DNA from: Streptococcus oralis Uo5
GTDB taxonomy: Bacteria > Bacillota > Bacilli > Lactobacillales > Streptococcaceae
Direction of reading: 5' to 3'
Length of the DNA stretch: 64,000 bases
NCBI RefSeq assembly: GCF_000253155.1
Contig: NC_015291.1
Location: forward strand, 1,769,001 to 1,833,000
Positions 8,396 through 18,063 of this stretch are shown piece after piece. Every line of letters begins with the position of its first letter. The stretch's first letter is position 1. The notes below the pieces were generated by a model. It made no database searches. It was given only the letters and a program-made list of their open reading frames with translations, and was not told where the DNA came from. Both the position numbers and the translations under genes were made by a program.

Positions 8396-10928
8396 ATAAC
8401 TTTTGTTTGAGCTCGACCAAGACATTCATAGCCTGCATAGGTGTCATATTGTACACATCCAGTTTAGCTAATTCTGCTAGGATAGGATGTTCTTCAGGCG
8501 CATCAAAGAGTGACATCTGTTCTGTGACAGCACTTGTTTGGCTCATCGGAGCAGGACTTTCTCCCCCTTGACTCTCCAGTTGCGTTAAAATCTTATCCGC
8601 TCTTGCTAAAAGTTCTGCTGGTAAGCCAGCAATCTTGGCCACATGGATACCGTAGGATTTATCAGCTGGACCTGGTTCAATCTTGTGAAGGAAGGTAACC
8701 TGTCCATCCTGTTCTAAGGTTGCCACGTGGACATTGACCAAGTGTTCCAAGCTAGACTCCAGACTGGTCAACTCATGGTAGTGGGTCGCAAAGAGGGTTT
8801 TGGCTCCGATATGTTCATGGATGTATTCGATGATGGATTGGGCCAGAGCCATTCCGTCATAAGTTGCAGTTCCGCGTCCCAATTCATCAAAGAGAATCAA
8901 GGAATCCTTGGTCGCATGCGAAATGGCATTGTTGGCCTCCATCATCTCCACCATAAAGGTTGATTGACCTGAAACCAAGTCATCTGCTGCTCCGATACGG
9001 GTAAAGATAGCATCGAAGATAGGCAAATGGGCGCTTTCTGCCGGCACATAAGAACCCAGCTGGGCCATCACCGCCGTCATGGCTAACTGGCGCATGTAGG
9101 TTGACTTCCCGCTCATGTTAGGCCCTGTGATTAGCTGAATACTGGTATCTTCTGCCATCTGGATACTGTTTGGAATGTAGGTCTGAGCTCCCATGACCTT
9201 TTCGACGACAGCATGGCGCCCTTTTTGGATATCTATTTGTGAATCCTCTCCAAACTCAGGTCTGATCAAATGCTGGGTTTCAGCTACAACTGCTAGACTT
9301 TGCAAGACATCAACTGTCGCAATTCCTTGGGCTAGCGCTTGCAAACGCTGGATGTACTTGCTGACTTCCTCACGGATGCGCATAAAGATTTCATATTCTA
9401 GGTTGGCTGACTTCTCACGCGCCTCCAGCATATCTCCCTCGATACGGGCCAATTCTTCGGTACCAAAGCGTTCTGAGTTTTTCAGTGTTGCCTTGCGGAA
9501 AAAGTGGGATGGCACATTTCCCAGTTGCGAATTGGTCACATGGAAATAGTAACCGTCCTTTTTATTGTAGTCAATCTTAAGCGTACTGATGCCAGAGTTT
9601 TCTCTCTCCTTAGCCTCAATCTCTGCAATCCAGCTGGTACCTTCTCTGAGCACACGACGGTACTTGTCTAAGGTCTCATCAAATCCCGTACGGATAATGC
9701 CACCTTCCGTAATCACGTGAGGAGCTTCAGGAGCAATGGCAGCACTAATCAAGCTCTCCAACTCAGGGATGGCATCTAACTGTTCGATAAGATAGGCCAG
9801 GGCAGGTTGCTCCATGCCTTCTAAAATCGCACGAATCCGTGGTACACTGGATAAGGTGGTCGCCAACTGCAAGAGATCCTTGGGATTGGTCTTGCCAAAA
9901 GAAACCCGACTAGCCAAACGTTCGATGTCATAAACCCCCTTGAGACTGTCTGTCAAATCACTACGCTCAAAGAAGTGGTCAAGAAAGACCTGCACCACGT
10001 CTTGACGTTGGACAATTCGCTTCTTATCAATCAAAGGACGATGAATCCAAGAACGTAAGAGCCGCATACCCATAGCCGTTTTGGTTTCATCTAAAAGCCA
10101 GAAAAGACTGCCTTGCTTCTTACCTGACCGGGCATTCTCAACCAAATCCAAACTAGTCTTGGTCGCATAATCCATCTGCAAGAAATCTTTGATTTCATAG
10201 CGGATAACAGGTTTGAGGTGGTTCAACTCCCTCATCTGGGTCCGGTGAACATACTGGAGGAGCTTACTAGCTGCTGCTTGCTCCACATCTGCCAGTCGTG
10301 AATCCAGTAAATGAAGGTCCTCAAAGCCTTCTTTTTCATAAGAAAGTACCAGATTCATCTGACGGCTGAGGATTTGTTCTTCTTCCTCAGACAAGTCATA
10401 ACCCAGCACCACTTCTCGAGCCTTGAGGTTGCGAATTTCCCCACAAACCAACGTAAAATCTAATAGACCTGTCACATAGAAGTCACCCGTCACTAGGTCC
10501 ATATAAGCCAGACCAAACTGATTGCCATCGCGATCTAAGGCAACCAAAAAATTATTCTGACTATCCGGCTTACTGCTATCGACGACCGTTCCAGGTGTGA
10601 TGACCTGGACCACCTCACGCTTGACAACCCCAACTGCTTGTTTAGGATCTTCCATCTGTTCGGCAATGGCCACCTTATAGCCCTGCTCAATCAGAACATC
10701 GATATACTGTTGGGCAGAATGATAGGGGACACCCGCCATGGGTATCGGATTTTCTGCATTTTTATTCCGACTCGTTAAGGAAATTTCTAAAATCTGTGCT
10801 GCATTAATTGCATCTTCATAGAACAACTCGTAAAAATCACCCATCCGAAAAAGCAAAAAAGCATCTGGGTATTGTTTCTTAATATCCACATACTGTTGCA
10901 TGCCGGGTGATAGCTTTTCTGTTGCCAT
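8394..10928 (-). CDS. mutS: DNA mismatch repair protein MutS (HexA)
   Basis: 844 residues from [10 protein letters not shown]. The mismatch-reading Phe-X-Glu is at residues 32-34 (GDFYELF). The C-terminal ATPase has Walker [10 protein letters not shown] near residue 605, followed by the Walker [11 protein letters not shown] and THYHEL. MutS recognises mismatches and small loops and recruits MutL. The start at 10928 is chosen because GGAGAG sits at normal distance, whereas the longer open frame lacks a site. It follows argR on the same strand, with a hairpin between them that may lower read-through. Confidence 0.97.
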   Translation of the reverse strand: MATEKLSPGMQQYVDIKKQYPDAFLLFRMGDFYELFYEDAINAAQILEISLTSRNKNAENPIPMAGVPYHSAQQYIDVLIEQGYKVAIAEQMEDPKQAVGVVKREVVQVITPGTVVDSSKPDSQNNFLVALDRDGNQFGLAYMDLVTGDFYVTGLLDFTLVCGEIRNLKAREVVLGYDLSEEEEQILSRQMNLVLSYEKEGFEDLHLLDSRLADVEQAAASKLLQYVHRTQMRELNHLKPVIRYEIKDFLQMDYATKTSLDLVENARSGKKQGSLFWLLDETKTAMGMRLLRSWIHRPLIDKKRIVQRQDVVQVFLDHFFERSDLTDSLKGVYDIERLASRVSFGKTNPKDLLQLATTLSSVPRIRAILEGMEQPALAYLIEQLDAIPELESLISAAIAPEAPHVITEGGIIRTGFDETLDKYRRVLREGTSWIAEIEAKERENSGISTLKIDYNKKDGYYFHVTNSQLGNVPSHFFRKATLKNSERFGTEELARIEGDMLEAREKSANLEYEIFMRIREEVSKYIQRLQALAQGIATVDVLQSLAVVAETQHLIRPEFGEDSQIDIQKGRHAVVEKVMGAQTYIPNSIQMAEDTSIQLITGPNMSGKSTYMRQLAMTAVMAQLGSYVPAESAHLPIFDAIFTRIGAADDLVSGQSTFMVEMMEANNAISHATKDSLILFDELGRGTATYDGMALAQSIIEYIHEHIGAKTLFATHYHELTSLESSLEHLVNVHVATLEQDGQVTFLHKIEPGPADKSYGIHVAKIAGLPAELLARADKILTQLESQGGESPAPMSQTSAVTEQMSLFDAPEEHPILAELAKLDVYNMTPMQAMNVLVELKQKL

Positions 10929-10948
10929 TTTCCGTCTCTCCTTGCTAA

Positions 10949-10984
10949 AAATAAGTCTTGAGAGCAACTCCCAAGACCTTATTT
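10949..10984 (-). terminator. Hairpin spanning the argR stop codon (attenuator or terminator before mutS)
   Basis: AAATAAGTCTTG pairs with CAAGACCTTATTT, with one unpaired base. Read on the minus strand the right arm of argR contains its stop codon and the stem is followed by TTAGC, so the U tract is short. It probably terminates partially between argR and mutS, and may protect the 3' end of argR mRNA. Confidence 0.6.
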
Positions 10985-11425
10985 ATCTTTCATCAAATCT
11001 AGCAAACGATCTTCCATCAACTTGGCAACGTGCTGGTCTCGACAAATAACCAATAAGGTATTAGCACCAGCAACCGTTCCTAAAATCCATTCATCCTTGT
11101 TTGCATCTACAATGTTTGCTAAGACTGCAGCTTCCCCAAGTTTGGTATGAAGTACCAAGGTGAACTCAGCTCTTGCAACTCCTTCTAAATGATGAGACAA
11201 AAACTCAACTAAATCAATCTTATCTGTCTCATTTGCTAGTACATAATACACCATATCATTTTTCTTAACCTTGGTCAAGCCGATTTCACGCAAATCACGC
11301 GACAAAGTCGTTTGTGTCACATAAACATTACGAGCTTCTAAACGATCTTGAATCTCTTTTTGTGTCCCAAGTTTTTCTTCGGTGATCATCTTTTTAATCA
11401 ATTGATGCCGTTCTCTTTTTCTCAT
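10979..11425 (-). CDS. argR: Arginine repressor ArgR/AhrC family
   Basis: 148 residues, standard length. The N-terminal winged helix covers about 1-70 ([20 protein letters not shown], then [14 protein letters not shown]). The C-terminal oligomerisation and arginine-binding domain contains [15 protein letters not shown]. It binds ARG boxes as an arginine-sensing hexamer. Divergent from argS and upstream of mutS. Streptococci usually have several ArgR paralogues; this copy beside argS is the one conserved in the argR-mutS arrangement. A likely target in this window is the binding protein-argG-argH operon, whose promoter carries an ARG-box-like site. Confidence 0.93.
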   Translation of the reverse strand: MRKRERHQLIKKMITEEKLGTQKEIQDRLEARNVYVTQTTLSRDLREIGLTKVKKNDMVYYVLANETDKIDLVEFLSHHLEGVARAEFTLVLHTKLGEAAVLANIVDANKDEWILGTVAGANTLLVICRDQHVAKLMEDRLLDLMKDK

Positions 11426-11479
11426 ATTATCCTCTTAAGTGAATATTTATAACAACTTTTACATTTATTTTATAACTAT

Positions 11480-11507
11480 ATTATACCAAAAAAACTAGAT
11501 AATTCAA
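11480..11507 (-). promoter_or_regulatory. argR promoter
   Basis: On the minus strand, TTGAAT, a 16-base spacer and a perfect TATAAT. It lies in the argR-argS intergenic region about 55 bases upstream of the argR start. Confidence 0.6.
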
Positions 11508-11579
11508 AAAAATTCTTTTCTTTCTCAAAAAATGTAGTAAATTGTGTTAAAATAGTAAAAAAGCCCAAAAGGAGCCCTT

Positions 11580-13271
11580 ATGAATACAAAAGAATTGATT
11601 GCTAGCGAGTTGGCTAGCGTCATTGATAGCCTGGATCAAGAGGCTATTTTAAATTTACTGGAAACACCTAAAAACTCAGAAATGGGAGACATCGCCTTCC
11701 CTGCCTTTTCTCTAGCAAAGGTCGAGCGTAAAGCTCCTCAAATGATTGCAGCAGATATTGCTGAAAAAATCAATAGTCAAGCCTTTGAAAAGGTTGTCGC
11801 TATCGGACCTTACGTCAACTTTTTCCTTGATAAAAGTGCTATTTCGGCTCAGGTATTGCAGGATGTTATCACTGAAAAAGATCACTATGCTGACCAAACC
11901 ATTGGCAAGCAAGAAAATGTCGTTATTGATATGTCTAGTCCCAACATCGCAAAACCATTCTCTATTGGGCACTTGCGTTCAACAGTTATCGGAGATAGCT
12001 TGTCACATATTTTCCAAAAAATCGGTTATCAAACAGTCAAGGTCAATCATTTGGGAGACTGGGGCAAACAGTTTGGGATGCTGATTGTCGCCTACAAGAA
12101 ATGGGGAAATGAAGAAGCCGTTAAAGCTCATCCAATCGATGAACTTCTTAAACTCTACGTTCGCATCAATGCTGAAGCTGAAAAAGACCCTAGCTTGGAT
12201 GAAGAAGCACGCGAATGGTTCCGTAAACTGGAGAATGGAGATGAGGAAGCCCTCGCTCTCTGGCAATGGTTCCGTGATGAAAGTTTAGTGGAATTCAACC
12301 GCCTTTACAATGAATTGCAAGTCGAATTTGACAGCTACAACGGGGAAGCCTTTTACAATGATAAGATGGATGCTATTGTAGACATTCTCGCTGAAAAAGG
12401 ACTTCTTGTTGAGTCAGAAGGAGCTCAAGTTGTCAATCTTGAGAAATATGGAATTGAACATCCAGCCCTTATCAAAAAATCTGATGGTGCAACTCTCTAT
12501 ATCACACGTGACTTGGCTGCAGCCCTTTACCGTAAAAATGAATACCAATTTGCCAAATCCATCTATGTTGTTGGTCAAGAGCAATCTGCCCACTTCAAAC
12601 AACTAAAGGCAGTACTACAAGAGATGGGCTATGATTGGAGTCAAGACATTGTCCATGTTCCGTTTGGATTGGTAACAAAAGAAGGGAAAAAACTCTCTAC
12701 TCGTAAAGGAAATGTCATCTTGCTAGAACCGACTATCGCTGAGGCTGTTAGTCGTGCCAAGGCCCAAATCGAGGCGAAAAATCCTGAGTTAGAAAATAAA
12801 GACCAGGTTGCCCACGCTGTTGGAGTTGGGGCTATCAAGTTCTATGATCTTAAGACCGACCGTACAAATGGATATGACTTCGACCTTGAAGCTATGGTAT
12901 CCTTTGAAGGAGAAACTGGACCCTACGTTCAATACGCCTACGCTCGTATCCAATCTATCTTGCGCAAAGCCGATTTCAAACCAAATACGGCTGGCAACTA
13001 CAGCCTGAATGATGCTGAAAGCTGGGAAATCATTAAACTACTCCAGGACTTCCCACGTATTATCAATCGTGCGGCAGATAATTTTGAACCTTCTATCATT
13101 GCGAAATTTGCGATTAGTTTGGCTCAAGCTTTCAACAAGTACTATGCACATACACGTATCCTAGATGAAAGTCCTGAGCGCGACAGTCGTCTAGCCCTCA
13201 GCTACGCAACTGCAGTCGTCCTCAAAGAAGCTCTTCGTTTGCTCGGAGTAGAGGCGCCGGAGAAGATGTAA
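11580..13271 (+). CDS. argS: Arginyl-tRNA synthetase
   Basis: 563 residues, full length. This is a class I synthetase charging tRNA-Arg. The HIGH-type motif is in [16 protein letters not shown] near residue 122. The KMSKS equivalent is in [10 protein letters not shown] near residue 373. The N-terminal tRNA D-loop binding domain and the C-terminal anticodon-binding domain (DALR type, around 450-563) are present. AAAGGAG precedes the ATG. It diverges from argR. The gene ends directly at a repetitive hairpin region. Confidence 0.97.
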   Translation: MNTKELIASELASVIDSLDQEAILNLLETPKNSEMGDIAFPAFSLAKVERKAPQMIAADIAEKINSQAFEKVVAIGPYVNFFLDKSAISAQVLQDVITEKDHYADQTIGKQENVVIDMSSPNIAKPFSIGHLRSTVIGDSLSHIFQKIGYQTVKVNHLGDWGKQFGMLIVAYKKWGNEEAVKAHPIDELLKLYVRINAEAEKDPSLDEEAREWFRKLENGDEEALALWQWFRDESLVEFNRLYNELQVEFDSYNGEAFYNDKMDAIVDILAEKGLLVESEGAQVVNLEKYGIEHPALIKKSDGATLYITRDLAAALYRKNEYQFAKSIYVVGQEQSAHFKQLKAVLQEMGYDWSQDIVHVPFGLVTKEGKKLSTRKGNVILLEPTIAEAVSRAKAQIEAKNPELENKDQVAHAVGVGAIKFYDLKTDRTNGYDFDLEAMVSFEGETGPYVQYAYARIQSILRKADFKPNTAGNYSLNDAESWEIIKLLQDFPRIINRAADNFEPSIIAKFAISLAQAFNKYYAHTRILDESPERDSRLALSYATAVVLKEALRLLGVEAPEKM

Positions 13272-13760
13272 ATCGCCAAAGTTACTTGATTGCGGAGCAA
13301 TCTAAGTAACTAACGCCAAATCCTATTCGGACTTTGGCTAGGCGCTTCACTAGTTTTAGGACATAAATATGATCGATTTATGTCCTAAAACGTCGTAATC
13401 TTAAAGTTATTGGAACTAAAGCTCCTAATTGCTAGACGCTAGCCGCTTATATGCGGACTAGCTAACTGCTTCACTAATTCACCTAACCAAATAATATCGA
13501 TTTGGTTAGGCTCATGTCGTAATCTTTTAATCACTTGATTGTAAAGCAGTCTAAGTAACTATGGTGATTTGGCTTGGTGCTTAACTAGTTCTGGGACATA
13601 AATATTGTAGATTTATGTTTCTTTACGTCGTAACCAGAGACACTTGCCTAAACGTCTCACTAAATTGGTCAATCAAATCATATTAATTAGCTTAGAGGTT
13701 GGCCGTAGTTTTCAAGTCACTTGATTGCAAAGCAATCTGAAAGATTGAGGCAAATAGCAT
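13272..13760. repeat. Gene-free array of imperfect tandem hairpin units
   Basis: No plausible coding frame. At least three units of about 110-125 bp share the order CTTCACTAGT-like lead (13345, 13469, 13580), a palindrome with a seven-base loop, then a (A)CGTCGTAAY tail. Palindromes: 13354-13390 (15-bp arms starting TTTTAGGACAT), 13482-13510 (11-bp arms CCTAACCAAAT) and 13594-13620 (arms with 8 pairs plus two G-U). The arms next to the loop always end AAAT/ATTT while the outer arm sequence differs between units but stays self-complementary. A decayed fourth unit starts near 13655. A second motif, ACTTGATTGC-rrA-GCAATCT, recurs near 13284, 13533 and 13718. I know no named streptococcal repeat family that matches. 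Confidence 0.7.
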
Positions 13761-13839
13761 TTATATTTTGTTCTGCATTGTAGCATTTCAATGAAACAAT
13801 TTATTCACTTTTACTATTTATCACACTGGGAGATTCCTT

Positions 13840-14085
13840 ATGAGCCAATATGCTTATATTCTCGTTGTACTTAGCTTGGTTTTCCTTTTTCTGCTCAATA
13901 AGTACGAGAAGGAAAGACTTCAAAGTCTCTACCAAGAGCAACTCTTGAAGGATGAAACATTTAAGTCTGACATCAAAGAAAAAATTCAAACGACTGAAAA
14001 TATCAATGATGTCATTGCGCATATCAATAAAACTTACCATCTGGGAATGTTGCTCTCAAAAGACGTCACAGATCAATTGAAATAA
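13840..14085 (+). CDS. Small membrane-anchored protein of unknown function
   Basis: 81 residues. One hydrophobic helix (about 4-20, AYILVVLSLVFLFLLNKY) is followed by a charged, probably helical cytoplasmic tail. I do not recognise a characterised family. The ATG follows a GGGAG site and a terminator lies just after the stop, so it looks like a real single-gene unit. A similarly sized open frame on the opposite strand is a shadow. Confidence 0.65.
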   Translation: MSQYAYILVVLSLVFLFLLNKYEKERLQSLYQEQLLKDETFKSDIKEKIQTTENINDVIAHINKTYHLGMLLSKDVTDQLK

Positions 14086-14089
14086 TCAA

Positions 14090-14120
14090 AATCCGAGAAG
14101 CTTTCTTCTCGGATTTTTTT
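14090..14120 (+). terminator. Terminator after the 81-residue protein gene
   Basis: AATCCGAGAAG and TTCTCGGATT form the stem, followed by seven or more T. Confidence 0.85.
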
Positions 14121-14283
14121 AGGCTTAACCATATTCTCCTTGGAGAAATTTCATTAATGCATGTAAATTTTTCTGTAATTTTCTGTATTTTTCAAAATGT
14201 CCTTGCATTTCCTTTAAGTTTTTTGTAGAATAGTAGCTATATATTCAGATTATTCTGAAAATTCAAAAATAGGAGTGTTTATT

Positions 14284-15546
14284 ATGTCACAAGTTACGTT
14301 ATCAAACCAGTCAACCTGGGCAAGCAAACTAAAGGCAATGGGACCAGGAATCCTCATGGCTTCTGCCGCCGTTGGAGGCTCTCACATTGTATCCTCTACT
14401 CAAGCTGGTGGTTCTTATGGTTGGTCTCTACTCCTCTTGATTATCTTGGCCAATGTTTTTAAATATCCATTTTTCCGTTTTGGTGCCGAATACACGGCTG
14501 ATACGGGAAAGACTTTGGTCGAAGGTTATGCCGAAAAAGGAAAAATCTATCTCTGGATTTTCTTTATCCTCAATGTCTTTTCAGCTATGGTCAATACAGC
14601 TGGAGTCGCTATCCTCTGCTCAGCCATCATCGCTAGCGCCTTCCCAATGATTGGACTTAGCATCACTCAATGGTCCCTCATCCTTGTTGCAGTCATTTGG
14701 GCCATGCTACTCTTTGGTGGCTATAAACTATTGGATGGTATGGCAAAATGGATCATGTCTGCTTTGACCATTGCAACAGTTCTTGCAGTTATCATTGCAG
14801 CAATTAAGCATCCAGAATACAGCTCTGATTTTGTCGAAAAGACACCTTGGCAAATGGCGGCCCTCCCTTTTATCGTTTCCCTCCTAGGATGGATGCCCGC
14901 CCCTATTGAGATTTCAGCCATCAATTCACTCTGGTCTGCTGAAAAGAAAAAGACCGTCAACTTTAATACAGTGGACGCTCTTTTCGACTTTAACGTTGGT
15001 TACATTGGAACTGCTATCCTAGCTGTATTCTTCGTGGCACTAGGAGCACTAATTCAGTATCCTACCGGGCAGGCAGTTGAAGCTGCTTCAGCCAAGTACA
15101 TCTCTCAATTTGTGGGTATGTATGCCTCTGTTCTTGGAGAATGGTCCCGTTATTTGATTACCTTTATCGCCTTTCTTTGTATCTTTGGAACGGTCATCAC
15201 CGTTATCGATGGCTACTCTCGTGTCAATCAGGAATCGCTACGACTATTGATTCGTCAAAAAGAGGATTCTCGCAAATCTTTGAACATCTGGATGACCATT
15301 ACCGCTATCATTGGTATCGTCATCATCAAATTCTTTGCTGGTCAAGTTTCCACCATGCTTCGCTTTGCCATGATCGGTTCTTTCCTGACAACACCATTCT
15401 TTGCTCTTTTGAACTATGTATTGGTGACACGTGAGAATAAAAATCTTCCTTCCTGGCTAAAACTCCTTGCTATCGCAGGATTGATTTTCCTCTTTGGCTT
15501 TGCTATTTTCTTTATCTATGCACTTGCCATCGGAAAAGCAGGATAG
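14284..15546 (+). CDS. Nramp-related transporter with atypical metal site
   Basis: 420 residues with about 11 transmembrane helices, following the Nramp fold pattern. The N-terminal GPGILMASAAVGGSHIVSST aligns with Nramp helix 1, but the metal-binding DPGN is replaced by VGGSH-type residues. The helix 6 region reads GWMPAPIEIS rather than the canonical MPHN. So it is a relative of Mn/Fe transporters that probably moves something else or uses a different site. The ATG at 14284 is chosen over GTG at 14275, as AGGAG sits nine bases before it. It has its own terminator at 15558. It may correspond to genes often annotated only as divalent metal transporters. Confidence 0.75.
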   Translation: MSQVTLSNQSTWASKLKAMGPGILMASAAVGGSHIVSSTQAGGSYGWSLLLLIILANVFKYPFFRFGAEYTADTGKTLVEGYAEKGKIYLWIFFILNVFSAMVNTAGVAILCSAIIASAFPMIGLSITQWSLILVAVIWAMLLFGGYKLLDGMAKWIMSALTIATVLAVIIAAIKHPEYSSDFVEKTPWQMAALPFIVSLLGWMPAPIEISAINSLWSAEKKKTVNFNTVDALFDFNVGYIGTAILAVFFVALGALIQYPTGQAVEAASAKYISQFVGMYASVLGEWSRYLITFIAFLCIFGTVITVIDGYSRVNQESLRLLIRQKEDSRKSLNIWMTITAIIGIVIIKFFAGQVSTMLRFAMIGSFLTTPFFALLNYVLVTRENKNLPSWLKLLAIAGLIFLFGFAIFFIYALAIGKAG

Positions 15547-15557
15547 TTTACAAAATG

Positions 15558-15580
15558 GCACCCTTACAGGGTGCTTTTTA
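15558..15580 (+). terminator. Terminator after the Nramp-related gene
   Basis: GCACCC and GGGTGC flank a five-base loop, followed by TTTTTA. Confidence 0.8.
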
Positions 15581-15626
15581 CATACACAAAAGCAGTTGAA
15601 AATCTCAACTGCCCCTCAGTACTACT

Positions 15627-16097
15627 TTATTTTTCTGTTTCTAACTCATACAAATCCGCAATAATTGCTGCGACCTTTTTAATATCTCCCAGCATGCCAC
15701 GCATTTCAAAGTCTGCTAGGACCGGGAAGTCAAAACGCTGGCTATACTGCTTGGCTGTTAGGCAGTATTGATTGTTAAAATTGCGATTACCAGATCCCAC
15801 TACCCCAAAACACTTACTAGCATTGTCTCCATAAGCGATAAAGTCGCCCACTGGAGTCGTTAGAATCTCAACATCGCCGTTATCGACACCATTTCCACCT
15901 TCCAGATAGGTCGGCAAGAAAGCGACATAGTGATGTTCCATTTCAAAGAATTCTTGGCCTTCCTTAACCAAATCCTTGATATGGATTTTTTGGACCTCAA
16001 TTCCCTCATACTGAGACAAGAGATAGTCCTTGAGTCGGGTTACAAAACTCTCTGTATTCCCACTCAGACTGATATACACTAGGGATATTTTTTTCAT
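15627..16097 (-). CDS. nrdI: NrdI-type flavodoxin
   Basis: 156 residues with a flavodoxin fold. The N-terminal VYISLSGNTESF is the FMN phosphate loop, and VVGSGNRNFNNQYCLTAKQ is the typical NrdI segment. NrdI supplies the oxidant that assembles the dimanganese tyrosyl radical cofactor of class Ib ribonucleotide reductase. The nrdEF genes are not adjacent here, as in pneumococcus-like genomes where nrdI stands alone. The gene is transcribed on the minus strand with ATG at 16097. Confidence 0.88.
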   Translation of the reverse strand: MKKISLVYISLSGNTESFVTRLKDYLLSQYEGIEVQKIHIKDLVKEGQEFFEMEHHYVAFLPTYLEGGNGVDNGDVEILTTPVGDFIAYGDNASKCFGVVGSGNRNFNNQYCLTAKQYSQRFDFPVLADFEMRGMLGDIKKVAAIIADLYELETEK

Positions 16098-16173
16098 ATT
16101 GACCTCGATTTTTATTTTTGGATATTAAAAGAACTACCAAGATTGTAACTTGATAGTTCTCTTTTGTCAATAC

Positions 16174-16707
16174 TTAGGCAACTTCCTCTGCTTCGGCTTC
16201 CTCGGCCAAATCTTTTTGCTGGCGCCACATCTTGTAGAAGACCAAGGCTAAAAAGAGGACGTTGATGATGATAAACAAAATATTCGTTCCTTGTGCTAAT
16301 GCTCCCATTCCTAAGCCGAGGGTAGTATCTTTGATTAATTGAACCGCATCTTGAACGTTCATATAGCTATAAACCAAACCAACAATAGCTAGTAGAACAT
16401 AGCCAATATAAGCATAGTTTGCAAATTGGACGTTTTTACGAACTAAGAACACAAAGGCTACCACAACTAAAATAGCAGATAAAACAATCAAAACTACATT
16501 AAAAATTGAGTGCGATGACGCTGTTACTTGGTAAGTATAGTTGACTGTGTCTTCTAATTGCTGAGCAGTAAGCGTCCCGCTATTCGCCAGGCTAGCACGA
16601 AGCACATCTTTACTTGGCAATGGACTCAAGATTCCAAATAATGACATAGATGAAATAAGGGCTGATAGGACTAACAAGACCCAAAGATAAATAGGATTCT
16701 TTTTCAT
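16174..16707 (-). CDS. Four-helix membrane protein of unknown function
   Basis: 177 residues with about four transmembrane helices (roughly 5-25, 65-90, 97-115, 137-160) and a short acidic C-terminal tail (EEAEAEEVA). An extracellular loop of about 40 residues follows the first helix. The start is placed at 16707 because the preceding in-frame ATG overlaps the GGAGGAAAAC ribosome site. No known family is recognised. It lies between nrdI and the two-component genes, in the same orientation. Confidence 0.7.
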   Translation of the reverse strand: MKKNPIYLWVLLVLSALISSMSLFGILSPLPSKDVLRASLANSGTLTAQQLEDTVNYTYQVTASSHSIFNVVLIVLSAILVVVAFVFLVRKNVQFANYAYIGYVLLAIVGLVYSYMNVQDAVQLIKDTTLGLGMGALAQGTNILFIIINVLFLALVFYKMWRQQKDLAEEAEAEEVA

Positions 16708-16765
16708 GTTTTCCTCCATAAGATATTTTGAACATTATAGCATTTTTTGTACAGGAATACAACTT

Positions 16766-18052
16766 TTACAAGCTGGTTTCAACTTGTTTGCGATAGGCTT
16801 TCGGTGATTTTCCGCACAATTTACGGAAAACCTTGTAGAAATATCCAACATTACTGTAGCCAACTGCATAGCAAATATCTTCGATACTATCACTGGTCGA
16901 AAGCAAGAGTTGTTGCGCCGCCTTAATTCGCTGTTTATTGAGCAGTTCCGCAAAGGTTGAGTTGGTTTCCCTCTTGATCAGCTGACCGAGATAGACAGGA
17001 TTGATAAAGAGATCCTTGCTAATATCCTTAAGTGAGAGCTCTTTCTGATAATCACGCCCAATCACCTCCAGCACGCTCACCACATTTTCATTCATGCGGT
17101 ACTGGCCAAAGAACTTGGTCAAGGTTTCTTTGATATAGGCAACCAATTCTTCAAAGGTGTTAATGGCATGGATAGCTTTGACTATCTCGGTCATATCATC
17201 TGCTTTTAGGTGTTCAAACAAATGAAAGACATCCATGACAAACTGGGTAAAGAGTTGCTTCGTGATAGCCACGCGCGGGGTATTCTCCAAGACGATCTTC
17301 TCTAGCAGGGTTAATTCCTCGATGATTTGATTGATATTCCCTTGGATAATCACCCGATAAATCGGCTCATAATAAGCAAACAAACTCTCAGATTTTTCTA
17401 GATTGACTGAACCGTAGAAAAGGGCTTTTTCAGCGTTGATCTTCCAATTCTCAAAGGACTGCTGGTAGGGTGCTTCAAATGGTGTCACGACGATGCCATC
17501 TAGTGGCTGATCAGAGATAAAAATCTGCCAGTCTTGTCCCAAAACATAGTAAGGAATGGTAAAAGAGCCCTGCTTTTCCTTGGAAAGACCAATCCACCAG
17601 CTGTCTTTACCTGACAGGTAGTTCGTAAATCCTGTCTCATCCAATTCTTGACTGAGGGTCTGACTTTGTTCCACCTTTTCCTGAAGCTGCTGCGCAATCT
17701 TTTCTAATAAATGACCCAACTCCACCTTGTCTACTGGCTTGACCAGATAATCCACGACACTAAGGTTCATGGCTTTTTTGACGTAGTCAAACTCCTGATA
17801 ACCAGACAGCAAGATATAATAGGTATCTGGAAGTAACTCTTTCATTTCCCTAATCATCTCAAGCCCGGTCTTATCTGGCATGTTGACATCGGAAATGACC
17901 ACATCTACTGGATTTTTCTTAACATAGTCCAAAGCATCATCTGCGTGATTAGCTGTCGCGACGACTTGCATATCCCATTTTTCAAAGGGGATTAATCGCT
18001 TGAGCCCCTCTGTCACCATGTACTCATCGTCTACTAATAAAACTTTATACAT
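16766..18052 (-). CDS. Response regulator, YesN/AraC type (TCS09 RR-like)
   Basis: 428 residues. The receiver domain (1-125) has Asp8/Asp9, the phosphoacceptor Asp55 (VVISDVNMPD) and Lys in DYLVKPVDK. A long linker follows, then two AraC helix-turn-helix motifs at the C-terminus (about 330-428), ending with the GYSNVGYFYKVFRKLCGKSPKAYR signature shown here in parts. It is the partner of the next gene upstream (YesM-like kinase). The trio with the YesL-like protein matches pneumococcal TCS09 (rr09/hk09), which affects surface proteins and carbon use. A zmpB-type gene is not adjacent here. Confidence 0.9.
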   Translation of the reverse strand: MYKVLLVDDEYMVTEGLKRLIPFEKWDMQVVATANHADDALDYVKKNPVDVVISDVNMPDKTGLEMIREMKELLPDTYYILLSGYQEFDYVKKAMNLSVVDYLVKPVDKVELGHLLEKIAQQLQEKVEQSQTLSQELDETGFTNYLSGKDSWWIGLSKEKQGSFTIPYYVLGQDWQIFISDQPLDGIVVTPFEAPYQQSFENWKINAEKALFYGSVNLEKSESLFAYYEPIYRVIIQGNINQIIEELTLLEKIVLENTPRVAITKQLFTQFVMDVFHLFEHLKADDMTEIVKAIHAINTFEELVAYIKETLTKFFGQYRMNENVVSVLEVIGRDYQKELSLKDISKDLFINPVYLGQLIKRETNSTFAELLNKQRIKAAQQLLLSTSDSIEDICYAVGYSNVGYFYKVFRKLCGKSPKAYRKQVETSL

Positions 18053-18063
18053 TTCTACCCTTT

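Noticed and set aside
11712..12838. Several open frames of 62-112 codons within argS on both strands
   Set aside because: They are shadows of the intact, highly conserved argS frame and show no family features.
13272..13760. CRISPR array
   Set aside because: Repeats are imperfect, of differing length, palindromic in changing sequence, and without regular spacers or cas genes nearby.
13801..14040. 79-codon minus-strand frame opposite the small membrane protein
   Set aside because: The plus-strand frame has the better ribosome site, a membrane helix and its own terminator.
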